Assembly: GCA_032433765.1 (NCBI GenBank)
Contig: JAVIAB010000008.1
Location: 41,517,279-41,581,278, forward strand
Source: Megaustenia siamemsis
Lineage: Eukaryota > Mollusca > Gastropoda > Stylommatophora > Ariophantidae
DNA: 64,000 bases
Direction of reading: 5' to 3'
Shown: positions 11,644 to 23,048 of the stretch, piece after piece
Layout: each line of letters opens with the position of its first letter
How positions within the stretch are numbered: the first letter of the stretch is position 1
Translations under genes and position numbers: made by a program
The notes under the pieces: generated by a model
Told to the model about the DNA's origin: nothing
What the model saw: only the letters and a program-made list of their open reading frames with translations
Databases searched by the model: none

Positions 11644-11905
11644 ATCATCATCATCATCAAGTACCATGCCTGCTGGCGTAGGTGATCATGTCTCTTCACA
11701 ACTTTTGATCTCGACACTTATTTATCATTTCTGTAGTTGACCTTCTACCAAGCCATTCTCTTAAGCTGTCTGATACCTATTTTCTTTGCTTCCCTCTATC
11801 TCTTCGTCCCTCAATTTTCCCACTTGTCACAATATATTCCAGATGTTCCCTTCTCATTGAATGGACCCAAAAATTATTGTTTTTTCCTATTTTTGGAAAT
11901 TATCT
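11644..11905 (-). mobile_element. Family B' short retroelement end, about 250 bp
   Basis: The minus strand carries the same 240-260 bp module as 32940-33182 and 50657-50910, ending at an ATG-rich tail (plus-strand catcatcatcatcatc at 11645-11660). All three stop at nearly the same 5' point, around the plus-strand word ttggaaatta. The protein frame, where open in the 32940 copy, gives RREQLEYIVTTGKIEGQRDR and a W....R motif, homologous to the C-terminus of family B. Confidence 0.72.
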
Positions 11906-12589
11906 ATCTTTTTGCTTTGTATACAGGGGAGGCTATCATGAAACAAATATTCGTTATCCGCAAAGATACTCCAAGAAATAGAATACCTTAACAAAAGTGA
12001 TGAAGTTAGTATCCTATGATAATGAATGACTGTCCTGTCAGTCTCGAGAGAATATACATTTAGCGTCTAAGGATAGTCAAAGAGACTGTTGTTTTCTTCT
12101 TTCCTGATTGTCTATGTTCAAAACAAGCAACATTTTTTTTTTTCAAATAAAGTTCGTCCTGGGGTTGTTTCTGTTTCCTTCTTGGCGAGGCACATTCTCT
12201 TCAACGTCAGACAGTATAGAATAGGAATACATGCGATTATTAACGACATTTTACAAGAATTACTCCGGTATATTGTCAGTCTCAAGCTGGGGCTTTCGCG
12301 AGCTCCTCTCAGTCCGTTACTTTCAAATCAGGAACCCTGATGTTATTTTTACAGATCTGTCTTTGTAGCGTAGACTGGGTCTTCTAACAGTGGAGCCTCG
12401 TACTTCGAACGACCCTAACTTCGAATGATTCAGAGTTCGAACGTTAAATTCGAGAGAATTTAGATCCATTTCTACGTTCCAACGGTGCGTTCCTCCTGGA
12501 ACGATTACAGTACAAGACACAATATTACATGAGCATTAGCATGAACACAGATTTGGAGTATATTAGAATAATTTTTTTTATAAAGCAGA
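11906..12589. other. No gene recognised
   Basis: Non-repetitive within the window. A poly-T tract sits at about 12132-12142. No coding evidence. Confidence 0.4.
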
Positions 12590-12935
12590 TATACATCATT
12601 AGAAGGAATTTTAGAAATCTATCCATCTTTCGTCCTCCTCAAGTATTATTGTCTATATCTACAATGCCACCTCTTGTAGAATTTGTGCGTGTGCGCGCGC
12701 GCCGTGACCTATATAGTTTTGTCCGTAGTGTTGTATCTATGGGCCTATGGGTTTTCCTCAGTGTACTATATACAGTACAGTTTTGAAGTATGTGTTCAGC
12801 AGTCTGGGGTATTTGCTCACATTTACTTTATGGTTGAGGTACCAATCTGGAATTTTGTATAAAGGTGACTATGGAGTCGATTGTGTCATGTTCTGATGCG
12901 TATAATGATAATTTGTTCCCATCTATTCAAATTAT
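12590..12935 (-). mobile_element. Family J (GATA-tail) retrotransposon 3' end
   Basis: The minus strand matches 13883-14265 over most of its length (shared plus-strand words ttgtatctatgggcc, gtgttcagcagtctggg and ggagtcgattgtgtcatg). The tail side on the plus strand is 'ctatccatctttcgtcctcc', a decayed form of the tetranucleotide tail seen in the better copy. Frame-broken. Confidence 0.7.
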
Positions 12936-13336
12936 GGCATGCGACTTGATTTGGTGCGTGTGATTTTCTGATTGATTTGATTTTCTGTTTTTTTTTTTTT
13001 TTTAGTGGTACGTAACCGGTGCATCTTGTTGTTTGCCTGCTGCGCCTTTCTTTGCTATTCTGGTCTGTTTTCTCTTTTCCTGGTATTTCCACAGTGAGAT
13101 GGGATCCACTGCAAGACGACTTTGCTATACTTGAAGAGTTCAGTTATTAAGGTCTGTGGATGTGATAATTTTCTGGATTGTAGTGCATGGAGAGATGGTC
13201 CTGCATCTGTCAGAAATACTACATGCTGTGGGCCAAGATTACGGTTCAGCAGTTTTCCCTACAGTCAACTTTATTGCTTGGACTCTGCATTGTAATTGTG
13301 ACAGTATTTTCCTGTTGCTATTCGATTCATATCCCT
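12936..13336. other. No gene recognised
   Basis: Contains a poly-T tract (about 12990-13004). The open frames at 13156-13384 have no recognisable motif. Confidence 0.35.
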
Positions 13337-13592
13337 AGTGTTATTTGGGTACTCTATATAAGTGTATTTGGGTACTTTATATAAGTGTATTTGGGTACTT
13401 TATATAAGTGTATTTGGGTACTTTATATAAGTGTATTTGGGTACTTTATATAAGTGTATTTGGGTACTTTATATAAGTGTATTTGGGTACTTTATATAAG
13501 TGTATTTGGGTACTTTATATAAGTGTATTTGGGTACTTTATATAAGTGTATTTGGGTACTTTATATAAGTGTATTTGGGTACTCTATATTAT
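13337..13592. repeat. 23-bp minisatellite, about 11 copies
   Basis: The unit gtgtatttgggtactttata plus taa repeats almost perfectly; the first and last units read tactctatat. Confidence 0.93.
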
Positions 13593-13882
13593 TCATGCTC
13601 CCCCGTTATTTACTGCATTCTGTGCTAATCAACATAAAAGAACCAAGAGATCTTGTGGTTCTTCTTCATCCAAGAAACTAACTCAGATTGATTGTTTTAC
13701 GCTGTACGCTGTTATGTTCCTCTTAGTCATTCCTTTCACTTCTGTCCGTATTTGTATCGACAAGCCGGATTCATGTGTCCATTGGGTATGTTCTGGTATG
13801 GGTATAGGGGGGCTGACAACCTCCAGGCACGTCTGACGTCTGTCTACAAATTCGTTTAGCGTGGTGGATAAAGCAGAAAGAG
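13593..13882. other. No gene recognised
   Basis: Short unique stretch. A 96-codon plus-strand frame (13546-13836) begins inside the minisatellite and shows no domain. Confidence 0.35.
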
Positions 13883-14265
13883 GTTGAAGATCTATCTATC
13901 TTTCGTTCGCCTGAAGTATTGTCTATATCTGCAATGTCGTTTCCTGTATATAAATGTTACTGTCTTTTGTAATTCTTGCAGTGGCCCATATAGTTTTGTC
14001 TGTAGTGTTGTATCTATGGGCCAATGGATTTTCCTCAGTTTACTACATTCAGTGTAGTCTTGAAGTATGTGTTCAGCAGTATAGGGCGCCTGTCCACATG
14101 TACAAGTAGTTGAGGTGCCGATCTTGAATTTTGTATACATGTGACTATGGAGTCGATTGTGTCATGATCTGAGGCGTATAATGATAACTTGTTCATATCT
14201 ATTCATATTATGAAAGGCATCCTGATTTGGGGCTTGTGGTCCTCTGATTGATTTGATTATCTGAG
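13883..14265 (-). mobile_element. Family J retrotransposon 3' end (best-preserved C-terminal zinc-knuckle copy)
   Basis: The minus strand is open from 14140 to 13892 and encodes MYTKFKIGTSTTCTCGQAPY, then TAEHILQD and a Cys about ten residues on. The C-x-CG-x(n)-AEH-x(n)-C pattern follows the RNase H domain in many Jockey-like LINE proteins. The 3' end is GGCGAACGAAAGATAGATAG on the minus strand, giving a short GATA-type tail. The upstream RNase H domain is missing (5' truncation). Related copies are at 1231-1740 and 12590-12935. Confidence 0.75.
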
Positions 14266-14559
14266 GTGAAGATAAAATGTGTACCCTATGTCGTCATTTA
14301 ATTGGATAGTAACACGGCGATCGCTGGAAGGGCAATTAGGAGGCTTCGAGAATAGGGAGTCAAGCTAGGTTCTAACAGAATGAAACGACTGAAGAGGCAG
14401 ATATCAGGAGAGTGTGCAACCAGCAAACTAACAAAACTGGCCTGGTACTTACTTTGAGTAGCCTATTGAGAAGGACCCATTGGTCTGCCAGGAGTGCAGC
14501 TTTGTCGTTATTTTAATCAGTAAGCGGGCGCTACATGAATAGAATCAACATAAAAGAAG
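14266..14559. other. No gene recognised
   Basis: Unique sequence with no supported feature. Confidence 0.35.
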
Positions 14560-14905
14560 TCTAAAACAACTACTTGTGATTACTAATCTTGGAAATACAG
14601 CAACATTTATGGATGGAGATACCATGAGCTTAATACATTCCACTCATTAAATGTGATAGTTGATGGAAGTGCTTTTAATTAGTGACATCACACACACAGA
14701 ATCATTCTGTTGTTGGTTAAAGCAAATATTTATGTACGAATTATATTTTAGTTAATGCTCGTAATAAAAAGATGAAAGATTGGCACATCTAGTGTGTGTG
14801 TGTGTCAGTGTGTGTGAGAGAGTGAGTGTGTATGTGTGCGCGCGAGCAATTTTCAACCACAAAAGTTGTTTCTCTTCATTTTAAGATACAGCTTCTTCTA
14901 ATCAA
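14560..14905. mobile_element. Dispersed repeat X, copy 1
   Basis: Collinear with 21100-21560 and 47400-47770: ordered shared words gcaacatttatggatggaga, 'gtgacatcacacacacaga', 'ttagttaatgctcgtaata', 'gattggcacatct' and ttaagatacagcttcttcta. No reading frame, no tRNA-like head and no clear inverted termini, so the class is unknown. A (GT)n tract at 14793-14812 lies inside it. Confidence 0.6.
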
Positions 14906-15844
14906 TTTGAACGTATAACATAGAAGTGTGTGCATTTGATCTTCATGGGGGCGACAGAAACGAGCAAATGAACTCAAGCATCAGTGACAACTAACTGTGC
15001 AGGAAAGAAGCTGCTGCAGGATTTCTGTGGTAATAACTATCCATTTCCACGTGCCCGTTTTCAACCACAACGGCTGAACTCTAGGAGCGCTAACTTGTGG
15101 CAGCTGTATAAACCGAGTTCTCACGATGACTGAACCGCTAGATTTTTTGTATTTCTCTTTCATGTTTCATCAACAGTAAAACGTCATTTCCACTTTAGTG
15201 AGGTGGCGAGTTTAAGGCGATCATTGAGAGCTTAGGCGAGCAATTCTGTAAGAAACAGTTGCTTTTATTTTCTACATTTCCTGTTATTGCAAAGTTTATC
15301 ATTTTCATTAAAGGAAAGCCAACCAATTATGTGCATTTTTATTTATCATTGCTACGATAAGGAGCCCCAAAAATGCAACGGTTAGAAATAAATGAAGTTA
15401 TGAAATGTAATATCCCTTGGTAATTCATTAGTAGCAGCAGCTTTAAAAATAAAAAGGAAGTAAAAAAAAGTCAATGGCAGCGAAGTAATAAACGGCATTA
15501 AACAGTGAGAATAAGACATATAGCTATGGGTAATGGTTCAGAGTGTACCATAAGGCAAGTAAGAGAACATTCCTGAGATACAAAGAAGCAAATACATATA
15601 TACTTGTTCGCTGTTCTTGATTATATGAGCTCTGTTATGACTTGTAAGAAGACGTATAAGAAAGAAAGAACTGGCTTGCGAGTGTCAACAACTGATAATT
15701 GTTGACATTCATTCACTATTTCAATGGAGATATTGCTGCGGTGATCAGACTATGTGTCCGCCTCGCACGCAAAAGTAGCAAGTTCTAACCTCATGATCAG
15801 CTACCCCCCTCCCCAATATTGGCTAGTGATCTAAATTTAAAGTA
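14906..15844. other. No gene recognised
   Basis: Mostly unique sequence. A weak tRNA-like B-box (agttctaacctc, about 15781) occurs near 15735-15800 but is not enough for a call. Confidence 0.35.
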
Positions 15845-16080
15845 TGCATATCTATCTATCTTTCGTTCGCCTTTCTTCCCATTGGCGTGAGTGCGTGGCA
15901 TCCTGATTGTTGTAGTGCGCCTTTTGGCTGGTTGCCTCCGACTTCAGCACTTAAGCTTGCTAGAGCAGACTGTGGTCTTGCTCGGGTGTAGGAAGGCCTG
16001 GCCAGTCTTGGTTTTCAGTCCCTGGTGACTGTTAAGCCTCATCCCCACGACAAGGAGCTGGCCTTGATGAGGTAAGGTAT
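15845..16080 (-). mobile_element. Retrotransposon 3' end related to family J
   Basis: Begins with the plus-strand tail tatctatctatctttcgttc at 15848, as in the family J copies. It continues with a segment resembling 45640-45850 (shared words cgacttcagcact and ggttgcct). No open frame. Assignment to one J subfamily is uncertain. Confidence 0.45.
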
Positions 16081-16437
16081 GCATATGATTCTGTGACTAG
16101 TCCTATCGAACACGGAGCTATTTAAAATGCTCTTTACGCGTCCAAATTCAGAGTAATAAACTACCGGACAGATGAAAATGGGGGAGAGAGGAGAGGAGAG
16201 TATTATGTACCCGCGCTGAGCAAGAAATGAAATCAAAGACAATATTACTGTTCCCACTACGGAAAACGATAATAGCTAACTGATTATTTTTTCCTCAGGA
16301 ACTCGAACCAATGATAATTAGTTCGTGCTCAACCCTGATGGAGTTTGGAAACTAAACTGAGACCTTTCTTTATGACCAGGAAATAAGTCTGTGATTGTTC
16401 TATATACAATAACATTAAGAGCTATGTATTTCTCTAC

Positions 16438-16953
16438 ATCATCATCATCATCATAGTGTGCCTTCTCCGCAACGAAGATGGGCTACCATGGATCGCCATT
16501 CTACTCTGTTTCTTGCTTTGATGGTGCAGGCTGACATAGATTGACTTGCCCATCTTTTGATGTTACTCGTCCATGTTAGTCTTGGCCTGCCTCTGCCTCT
16601 TTTATCTTGTATTTTTCCTTCCAATATTACTTTTAGTAGGCTGTTGTGTCTTTTAACATGCCCCAAAAATTTCATGTGTCTTGTCTTAATTGTATTTAGT
16701 AGTTCTCTTTTTATTTTCAGTTGTTTTAAAACTTCATCGTTTGTTATCTTTTGTTTCCATCCAATTCTACCTATTCTTCTATAAATCCACATTTCAAAGG
16801 CTTCAATTTTCTGTTCTGTTTTCTTGTCTAATCTCCATGTTTCTGCACCATACAGGAATATTGAAAAGACGTAACATTTTGCCATTCTTAGTTTCAGCCC
16901 TGCTGATATTTGTTTTATTGTTAGTATATTTTTCATGGCATTAAATTAAATTT
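16438..16953 (-). mobile_element. Family A non-LTR retrotransposon, reverse-transcriptase C-terminal end (open frame)
   Basis: The minus strand is open for 161 codons (16936-16451). Landmarks in order are MKNILTIKQISAGLKLRMAK, FLYGAETWRLDKKTEQKIEA, MWIYRRIGRIGWK, then KFLGHVKRHN, GKRGRGRPRLTW and finally RNRVEWRSMVA. This is the region after the reverse-transcriptase palm in a Jockey/CR1-like LINE ORF2. The 3' end carries an ATG trinucleotide tail (plus-strand catcatcatcatcatcat). Because the frame is still open, this insertion is fairly young. The 5' side is truncated near 16953, close to where the copy at 29768-30290 is truncated. Confidence 0.85.
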
Positions 16954-17223
16954 CTCTACACCGCTAGTATTTAGCGTTGATCTGCTTTTCCTACGCGTGT
17001 ATATTGATAACTGATTGATAATGTTATAAGTGATAAGAGGGACCAATCCATTTTTCTACATGTAAAGAATATCTGAGAAAATATACGATAGAAAAAAAAA
17101 ATTAGGGGAGAAGAAATAAGATGTTAAGCATGAAAAAATATACCAGACAGTTTAAGAGAGAGGTTTATACCGTTAGGTAGAAAGTCAACAACAAAATGAT
17201 CAACGCAGAGATAGAAAGGGGCC
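16954..17223. other. No gene recognised
   Basis: AT-rich flank of the SINE insertion; nothing supported. Confidence 0.35.
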
Positions 17224-17507
17224 ATATAGTAACCTTAGGGAACCGCGATGGCTCAGTGGTTAGTGAACTGGACTAAAAAGGACAAGGGGTAGGGTTCGAT
17301 CCCAACCGACGGCTTCCGGGTTCACCCAGCCTTTAATGGGTACCGGATTTTTTTTCAGGGAAAGTGAAGCGGCACGGGCGTAATACCGACCACATTACCC
17401 CAAAAATCATGTGCCGAAGGTCTGTAAAATTTATGGTCACTAACACCATATTCCCTATACGCCACTTGGCGTGACGGGGGTACTTTTTTATTTAATATAG
17501 TAACCTT
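17224..17507 (+). mobile_element. SINE1 copy with 13-bp target-site duplication
   Basis: The element (17237-17494) starts with a tRNA-like head: an A-box-like TGGCTCAGTGGTTAGTG and a B-box GGTTCGATCCC. A body of about 150 bp follows, then the tail word ACGCCACTTGGCGT, which forms a 6-bp-arm hairpin, and a T/A-rich end. It is flanked by perfect duplications atatagtaacctt at 17224-17236 and 17495-17507, proving retrotransposition of a unit of about 258 bp. Confidence 0.92.
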
Positions 17508-17937
17508 CGTTAGCAGGCACAGCAATTCGATAGGGACGATGGTGATATTACTGAACTCAATAGGTGTATAGTATTTTATATACGCTTTTTTTCCTTCAAA
17601 CAATTATAATGGCATCTCAGGCATACATAAATGTTAGGTAAAAGTGATATAGGGCCACACGCGACAAGCACCGAATTTGTAGGTCTAACAACAACAAAAA
17701 ACCCACTAAAATAATATAACAAATACTGTTTGTGTGAAGGAGATGGGGACATATAACAATGCGCCCTAATACCATATTATCAACAAAGCGTACTGTGCAT
17801 CCTTTATCTGACACTCTAAATGTAAAATATATGTATGTAGAGTTAATACACTTGACAGCAGACGGAAACCGAGGAGTGATGCCGTCATTTTCGTTATGTC
17901 GTAAACGAGAAACAAGAGCCAACTTAAGTTCCGAACA
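17508..17937. other. No gene recognised
   Basis: Unique sequence before the 52-bp array. Short open frames on both strands carry no motif. Confidence 0.35.
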
Positions 17938-18912
17938 TAAGGTAACAAAACTGAGAGTTTGTGAATGTGAAGTGTCGTATCTAGGAGTGTAAGGTAATAA
18001 AACTGGGAGTTTGTGGATGTGAAGTGTCGTATCTAGGAGTATAAGGTAACAAAACTGGGAGTTTGTGAATGTGAAGTGTCGTATCTAGGAGTATAAGGTA
18101 CTAAAACTGGGAGTTTGTGAATGTGAAGTGTCGTATCTATGAGTGTAAGGTAATAAAACTGGGAGTTTGTGAATGTGAAGTGTCGTATCTAGGAGTATAA
18201 GGTACTAAAACTGGGAGTTTATGAATGTGAAGTGTCGTATCTAGGAGTGTAAGGTAATAAAACTGGAAGTTTGTGGATGTGAAGTGTCCTATCTAGGAGT
18301 GTAAGGTAATAAAACTGGGAGTTTGTGAATGTGAAGTGTCGTATCTAGGAGTATAAGGTACTAAAACTGGGAGTTTATGAATGTGAAGTGTGGTATCTAG
18401 GAGTATAAGGTACTAAAACTGGGAGTTTGTAAATGTGAAGCGTCGTATCTAGGAGTATAATATAATAAAACTGGGAGTTTGTAAATGTGAAGTGTCGTAT
18501 CTAGGAGTATAAGGTAATAAAACTGGGAGTTTGTAAATGTGAAGCGTCGTATCTAGGAGTATAAGGTAATAAAACTGGGAGTTTGTAAATGTGAAGTGTC
18601 GTATCTAGGAGTATAAGGCAATAAAACTGGGAGTTTGTAAATGTGAAGTGTCGTATCTAGGAGTATAAGGTAATAAAACTGGGAGTTTGTAAATGTGAAG
18701 TGTCGTATCTAGGAGTATAAGGTAATAAAACTGGGAGTTTGTAAATGTGAAGTGTCGTATCTAGGAGTATAAGGTAATAAAACTGGGAGTTTGTAAATGT
18801 GAAGTGTCGTATCTAGGAGTATAAGGTAATAAAACTGAGAGTATGTAAATGTGAATCGTCGTATCTAGGAGTATAAGGCAATAAAACTGGGAGTTTGTAA
18901 ATGTGAAGCGAC
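17938..18912. repeat. 52-bp minisatellite, about 18-19 copies
   Basis: The unit is ggtaataaaactgggagttt, gtgaatgtgaagtgtcgtat, ctaggagtataa. Left-hand units favour 'gtgaatgtg' and right-hand units 'gtaaatgtg', so the array homogenised in two blocks. Units have no unique spacers, so it is not CRISPR-like. Confidence 0.94.
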
Positions 18913-18995
18913 ATACAGTGCGCTACAACTGGGAATTCGTAAATAAACATGAATTGACAAAACTCGGAGTATTGAATCGGCTTAATGGGTCAAAT

Positions 18996-19262
18996 GGAGC
19001 CTCGATAGCTCAGTGGTTAGTGAACTGCACTACAAAGGACAAGGGGTAGGGGTTCGATCCCAACCGGCGGCTTCCGGGTTCACCCAGCCTGTAATGGTTG
19101 CCGGATTTTTCTGGGAAAGTAAAGCGGCGCGGGCGTAATACCGACCACATTACCCAGAAGATCATGTGCCGAAGGTCTGTAAAATTTATGGTCACTAACA
19201 CCATATTCCCTATACGCCACTTGGCGTGAGGGGGAGGGGGGGGGGTTACTTTACTTTTTTTT
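18996..19262 (+). mobile_element. SINE1 copy
   Basis: tRNA-like head (TAGCTCAGTGGTTAGTG and GGTTCGATCCC), full body, and the hairpin tail ACGCCACTTGGCGT, followed by a G-run and an ACTTT-type tail. No clean duplication is visible; 'gggtcaaat' and 'gggtagaat' at the edges are only similar. Confidence 0.88.
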
Positions 19263-19559
19263 AAAAGGGTAGAATTCGTTCAGTTGATCCTAGTTTGGGG
19301 TGTTCTTGTACACGAATGTGGATGCTCTTGATCTGCCATCCGCGCCGATATTAGTCTAACCCAGTCGCTATTATTATCTGATAGCGTTGCCCAGGAGATG
19401 ACTGGTAAGGTGGATATCAGTGTCAGCTGAGGAAAGCTATGCTGTACTGGAGTTAGCTACTATAACTAATTAGCTATATATAGAAGCGATCAGTTTTGTT
19501 TACCATCATATTGTGTCGTTTCCGTCAGTCCGTGAGAAGTTGTTTTTTTTTTTTATGTT
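19263..19559. other. No gene recognised
   Basis: Short unique stretch; nothing supported. Confidence 0.35.
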
Positions 19560-20415
19560 GTCCTATAACTCCGGAGAATGCATGGAAAAAGACCAAGAGG
19601 AAGACCCAGAAGAAGATGGATAGATGCAGTGACAGAGACATGTAACAACAAAGGAAAATCACTAATTCAGACAATTCGAGCAGCACAAGAACGACAAATG
19701 ATATAAACCACGACACCTTTTTGGTATCAGTGAAAGAGAAAAGAAGAAGATGGATAGATGCAGTGACAGAGACATGTAACAACAAAGGAAAATCACTAAT
19801 TCAGACAGTTCGAGCAGCACAAGAACGACAAATGATATAAACCACGACACCTTTTAGGTATCAGTGAAAGAGAAAAGAAGAAGATGGATAGATGCAGTGA
19901 CAGAGACATGTAACAACAAAGGGAAATCACTAATTCAGACAATTCGAGCAGCTCAAGAACGACAAATGATATAAACCACGACACCTTTTAGGTATCAGTG
20001 AAAAGAGAAAAGAAGAAGATGGATAGATGCAGTGACAGAGACATGTAACAACAAAGGAAAATCACTAATTCAGACAGTTCGAGCAGCACAAGAACGACAA
20101 ATGATATAAACCACGACACCTTTTAGGTATCAGTGAAAGAGAAAAGAAGAAGATGGATAGATGCAGTGACAGAGACATGTAACAACAAAGGAAAATCACT
20201 AATTCAGACAGTTCGAGCAGCACAAGAACGACAAATGATATAAACCACGACACCTTTTAGGTATCAGTGAAAGAGAAAAGAAGAAGATGGATAGATGCAG
20301 TGACAGAGACATGTAACAACAAAGGAAAATCACTAATTCAGACAGTTCGAGCAGCACAAGAACGACAAATGATATAAACCATGACACCTTTTAGGTATCA
20401 GTGAAAAAGAAAAGA
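19560..20415 (+). repeat. 134-bp tandem array, six copies, built from a LINE reverse-transcriptase tail (family F)
   Basis: Units start at about 19615 and repeat every 134-135 bp. Just before and inside the first unit the plus strand reads MHGKRPRGRPRRRWIDAVTE, continuing NNKGKSLIQTIRAAQERQMI and a stop. This is the standard basic C-terminus of a LINE ORF2 protein (RGRPR..W followed by A..R). Each unit contains RRRWIDAVTE...RQMI, the stop and a short 3' untranslated piece. Copies are nearly identical (for example cagttc versus caattc), so amplification is recent. Confidence 0.88.
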
Positions 20416-21099
20416 TGAAGAAGTCCTATAACTTGCTCGCCGTACACTGAGCAGTTTTGCGCGGGGTCGAATTGAGCGAGCTCCAGCAATACTCTTACAA
20501 ACACCAGACTTGACACAGCAGTGTTTAAGTGTTTATCTTTAATATTAAAAGCTTGAATTTGTTTCTGGTGTCCATCACGTTATCGTTCGCCCTATTCTCA
20601 TGACCCCGCCATTAACCGAGGCCCATATTTGTTTATTTATGTTTAATTATACTTAACCCTTCTCAGAAAATCATTGTTTCTGACACTCTCTCGTTGACTT
20701 CGTTGTTTACTTTTACCACAACCAACTATAGAGAAGTTGTTGGTTGTACTGTAACCTTCACAAAATTGTCGTTTCTTTAAGGAGACCCAGTCGAGGGCAC
20801 TTCTATCTCTCCTAGCTTGTATTGCTGGGAGTTGATATTGTTCTTTCTACATAAACTTCCAGCTAGAAATAATCAGTTAGAACTGAGCAGCTCAATATCC
20901 TCAACAAGTTAAAGGCCACAGGACATAGAATGACCTTTCTAAGTATCCACACAACATGTACGTGTTAATGCAAGTTAGTTGTTCCTATACTTTTGCCAGT
21001 CATTGTAGTGTGTATGGGTAGAAGACACATCTTCTGTGATTCTTTTTTTTTTTTTGTACGCGTTCTTTCTTTATTTCTGTGTATGCCGGAGCTCGACCG
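20416..21099. other. No gene recognised
   Basis: Unique sequence with a poly-T tract near 21043-21055. No supported coding segment. Confidence 0.35.
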
Positions 21100-21560
21100 A
21101 TATTTTCATTGTCCCTGGATCGTTTGTTTACTTATTCACGGCTGCTTGTTTTCATGTCAAAGTTGCATTTTAGTTCTAATCTTGTAAATTCTGCAAAATT
21201 TATGGATGAAGATGACCTGAGTCTATGTACCGGAGTCTACGTACCGGAGTCTACGTACCGGAGTCTACGTACTGGAGCCTGAACTGGAGCATATGTACAT
21301 TCCCCTCATTTTTAAGATTGATATTTCATAAAAATTGTGACATCACACACAAAATGTGACATTTTTTTTTCTAAAGGAGATATTCATTTATGAACGATAT
21401 TTTAGTAGTTAATGCTCGTAATAGAAAGATCTGAGATCGGCAAGTCTACTACTAGCTTTGGGAGATGCAATATTCAATGTTTAACCACAGCGATTTCTCA
21501 ATTTTAAGTTACAGCTTCTTCTAATCACTATGTTTAATAGAGAAAAAAAGCATGTCTATT
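21100..21560. mobile_element. Dispersed repeat X, copy 2, with a small internal tandem repeat
   Basis: Collinear with 14560-14905 and 47400-47770 (words atttatggatgaagatgac, 'gtgacatcacacac', 'agttaatgctcgtaata', 'gcaatattcaatgttt' and 'ttacagcttcttctaatc'). Inside it, 21230-21275 holds about four copies of a 14-bp unit (taccggagtctacg) absent from the other X copies. Confidence 0.6.
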
Positions 21561-21627
21561 TTATCTTCCTAGAAAGACACAAATGAGAAGATCAACTAAG
21601 GTATCGATGATAAAAACCGTACATTCT

Positions 21628-21664
21628 TCTTCTTCTTCTTATTATTATTATTATTATTATTATT
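21628..21664. repeat. (TTC)n(TTA)n microsatellite
   Basis: Trinucleotide run, first TTC and then TTA. Confidence 0.9.
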
Positions 21665-21674
21665 GTCTTTCTCA

Positions 21675-21945
21675 TTTCCCGTTCAGCGTCGAGGGGAGAT
21701 ATAATTTGCAGTCTTGTGCTCTTCTGTTCGCCTCTGCTGTTGTTATGTTTGCTAGTGTTTCTAATATTCCGTCAATCCATTTTTGTTTCGTGGCCGGCCC
21801 TTGGGTCTTGTGTTATCGCAACGTTTATTGAAAGCACGTTGTGTTGTGGTTTGATCATTCTGCCTTGTCACGTGGTCAAACCATTCTATCTGTTGTTTCT
21901 TCATAGATTCCATGGCAGGGGTTATTCCTAGCTTTAACCGTGTAT
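21675..21945 (-). mobile_element. Family D retrotransposon 3' end, single unit
   Basis: Minus-strand copy of the same 3' module as 4870-5115: plus-strand words 'gaggggagatataatttgca', cttctgttcgcctctgctgt and 'tctaatattccgtcaatcca', continuing through the part homologous to 4880-5030. The roughly 66-bp module occurs once here, unlike in the amplified loci. Confidence 0.7.
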
Positions 21946-22224
21946 TAGCTAATTAATTTGCACTATTTTGGTCGTTAGGGTCAAGGATATCAGCAAACAT
22001 TTGTTATGGATAGATAGCACTTAAGTTTCCCTTGAACCATGGCCACTATTACTGGATCAGAGACACACATTGACCAAGACCTGCCTTCACCGCCAAATTG
22101 GGGCTCGCTGGTACCAGTTATGCATGGCTACGGAGGTCAGTATTGCCGGAAATCAAGAAACCTAATACACCTCACACATTACCCTAAAACATCCAAGAAA
22201 TAATAGTTCGTGTCTTTTATTTTT

Positions 22225-22500
22225 TCCTTCAACCCTGTGTCGAGCCATAGGTCCTCAACAAACAGTTTCCAAGCCGTCTTGTTTTGCGCCATTCTCTTAC
22301 TATTGTTCCTATTTTTCCACCCGTCATCTTCATCTAATGGCTCGTATGCCCTGTGAAATTACATCAATTAATTCTTTCTGCAGCCACGCTAAAGCACTCA
22401 AGTCCCTCTCACCTTCTATCATTTCTTCCAGGATGTTAAACTGTTCAAGTTTTCTCATCATCTTTACTACCATGATATTCTCCAATGATGTTATTCAAGC
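22225..22500 (-). mobile_element. Family C retrotransposon fragment (short)
   Basis: Plus-strand words gtcctcaacaaacagtttcc, 'aagccgtctt' and 'gccattctctta' match 10530-10575 of the larger copy, reading on the minus strand. Beyond about 22335 similarity fades, and the remainder to 22500 is only tentatively part of it. Confidence 0.4.
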
Positions 22501-22534
22501 GTAAAGTTCCCCCCTTATATCTATTTTTTGTGTA

Positions 22535-22625
22535 TGTTGTTTGTTGTTCCAACTGAAGGCCTACTTGGCCGAAACGTCGACATTTGTTTTGTCCATTACC
22601 ACGTAAAGCTGTCACCATACTACTT
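22535..22625 (+). mobile_element. Penelope-like element terminal fragment, variant
   Basis: The phrase CTGAAGGCCTACTTGGCC followed by GAAACGTCG (22553-22579) matches the signature end of Penelope-like elements. It has a perfect stem (AGGCC/GGCC) and GAAAC, but CTGATGA is shortened to CTGA. The same variant, more decayed, occurs at 42889-42920. Confidence 0.5.
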
Positions 22626-23048
22626 TTTTTTCTTCTTTTTTTTTTTTTAGTATTGCTTGTTGCCTATCTTCTTTTTCACGAATTTCACATCTCGCCCTCT
22701 CTTTCTCCTCCAATCTCTCCCATAACTCTGTCCTCCAATGTCGCGTTCAGGCTACAAGGACCAAAAGTCACGACCATGCCAAAGCGGACACTTTCAATCA
22801 AAGATCTGACACCTCGTCACAAAAGAGAATGTCGGAAAACACAAAAAGAACCCCCCTGGATCCGATGGAGACATCATTGTCACGGACGAGGAAGGAAGAA
22901 TCCGTTAGTTGTTTGAAATGGGGCTGAACACACGAAGGAAGCTTTTCTATGCTGTTTGGAAAGGAGTTTGAATGGGCAAGGAAAAACACTGTTCGCTATT
23001 TCAAAACAAAGGCAAATGTGTGAGGAAAAGGAAGACAGTGTTCAGTAT
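22626..23048. other. No gene recognised
   Basis: A 110-codon plus-strand frame (22584-22916) starts in the Penelope-like end and includes poly-T; no domain is visible. Confidence 0.35.

Noticed and set aside
17237..17310. tRNA genes in the A-box/B-box sequences of the SINE heads
   Set aside because: No acceptor-stem pairing is apparent, and the heads continue into a shared 150-190-bp body with target duplications, so they are SINEs.
17938..18912. CRISPR-like regular repeats
   Set aside because: The whole 52-bp unit repeats, with no unique spacers and no cas-like genes; the same holds for the 23-, 30-, 38-, 46-, 53- and 55-bp arrays. The genome is eukaryotic.
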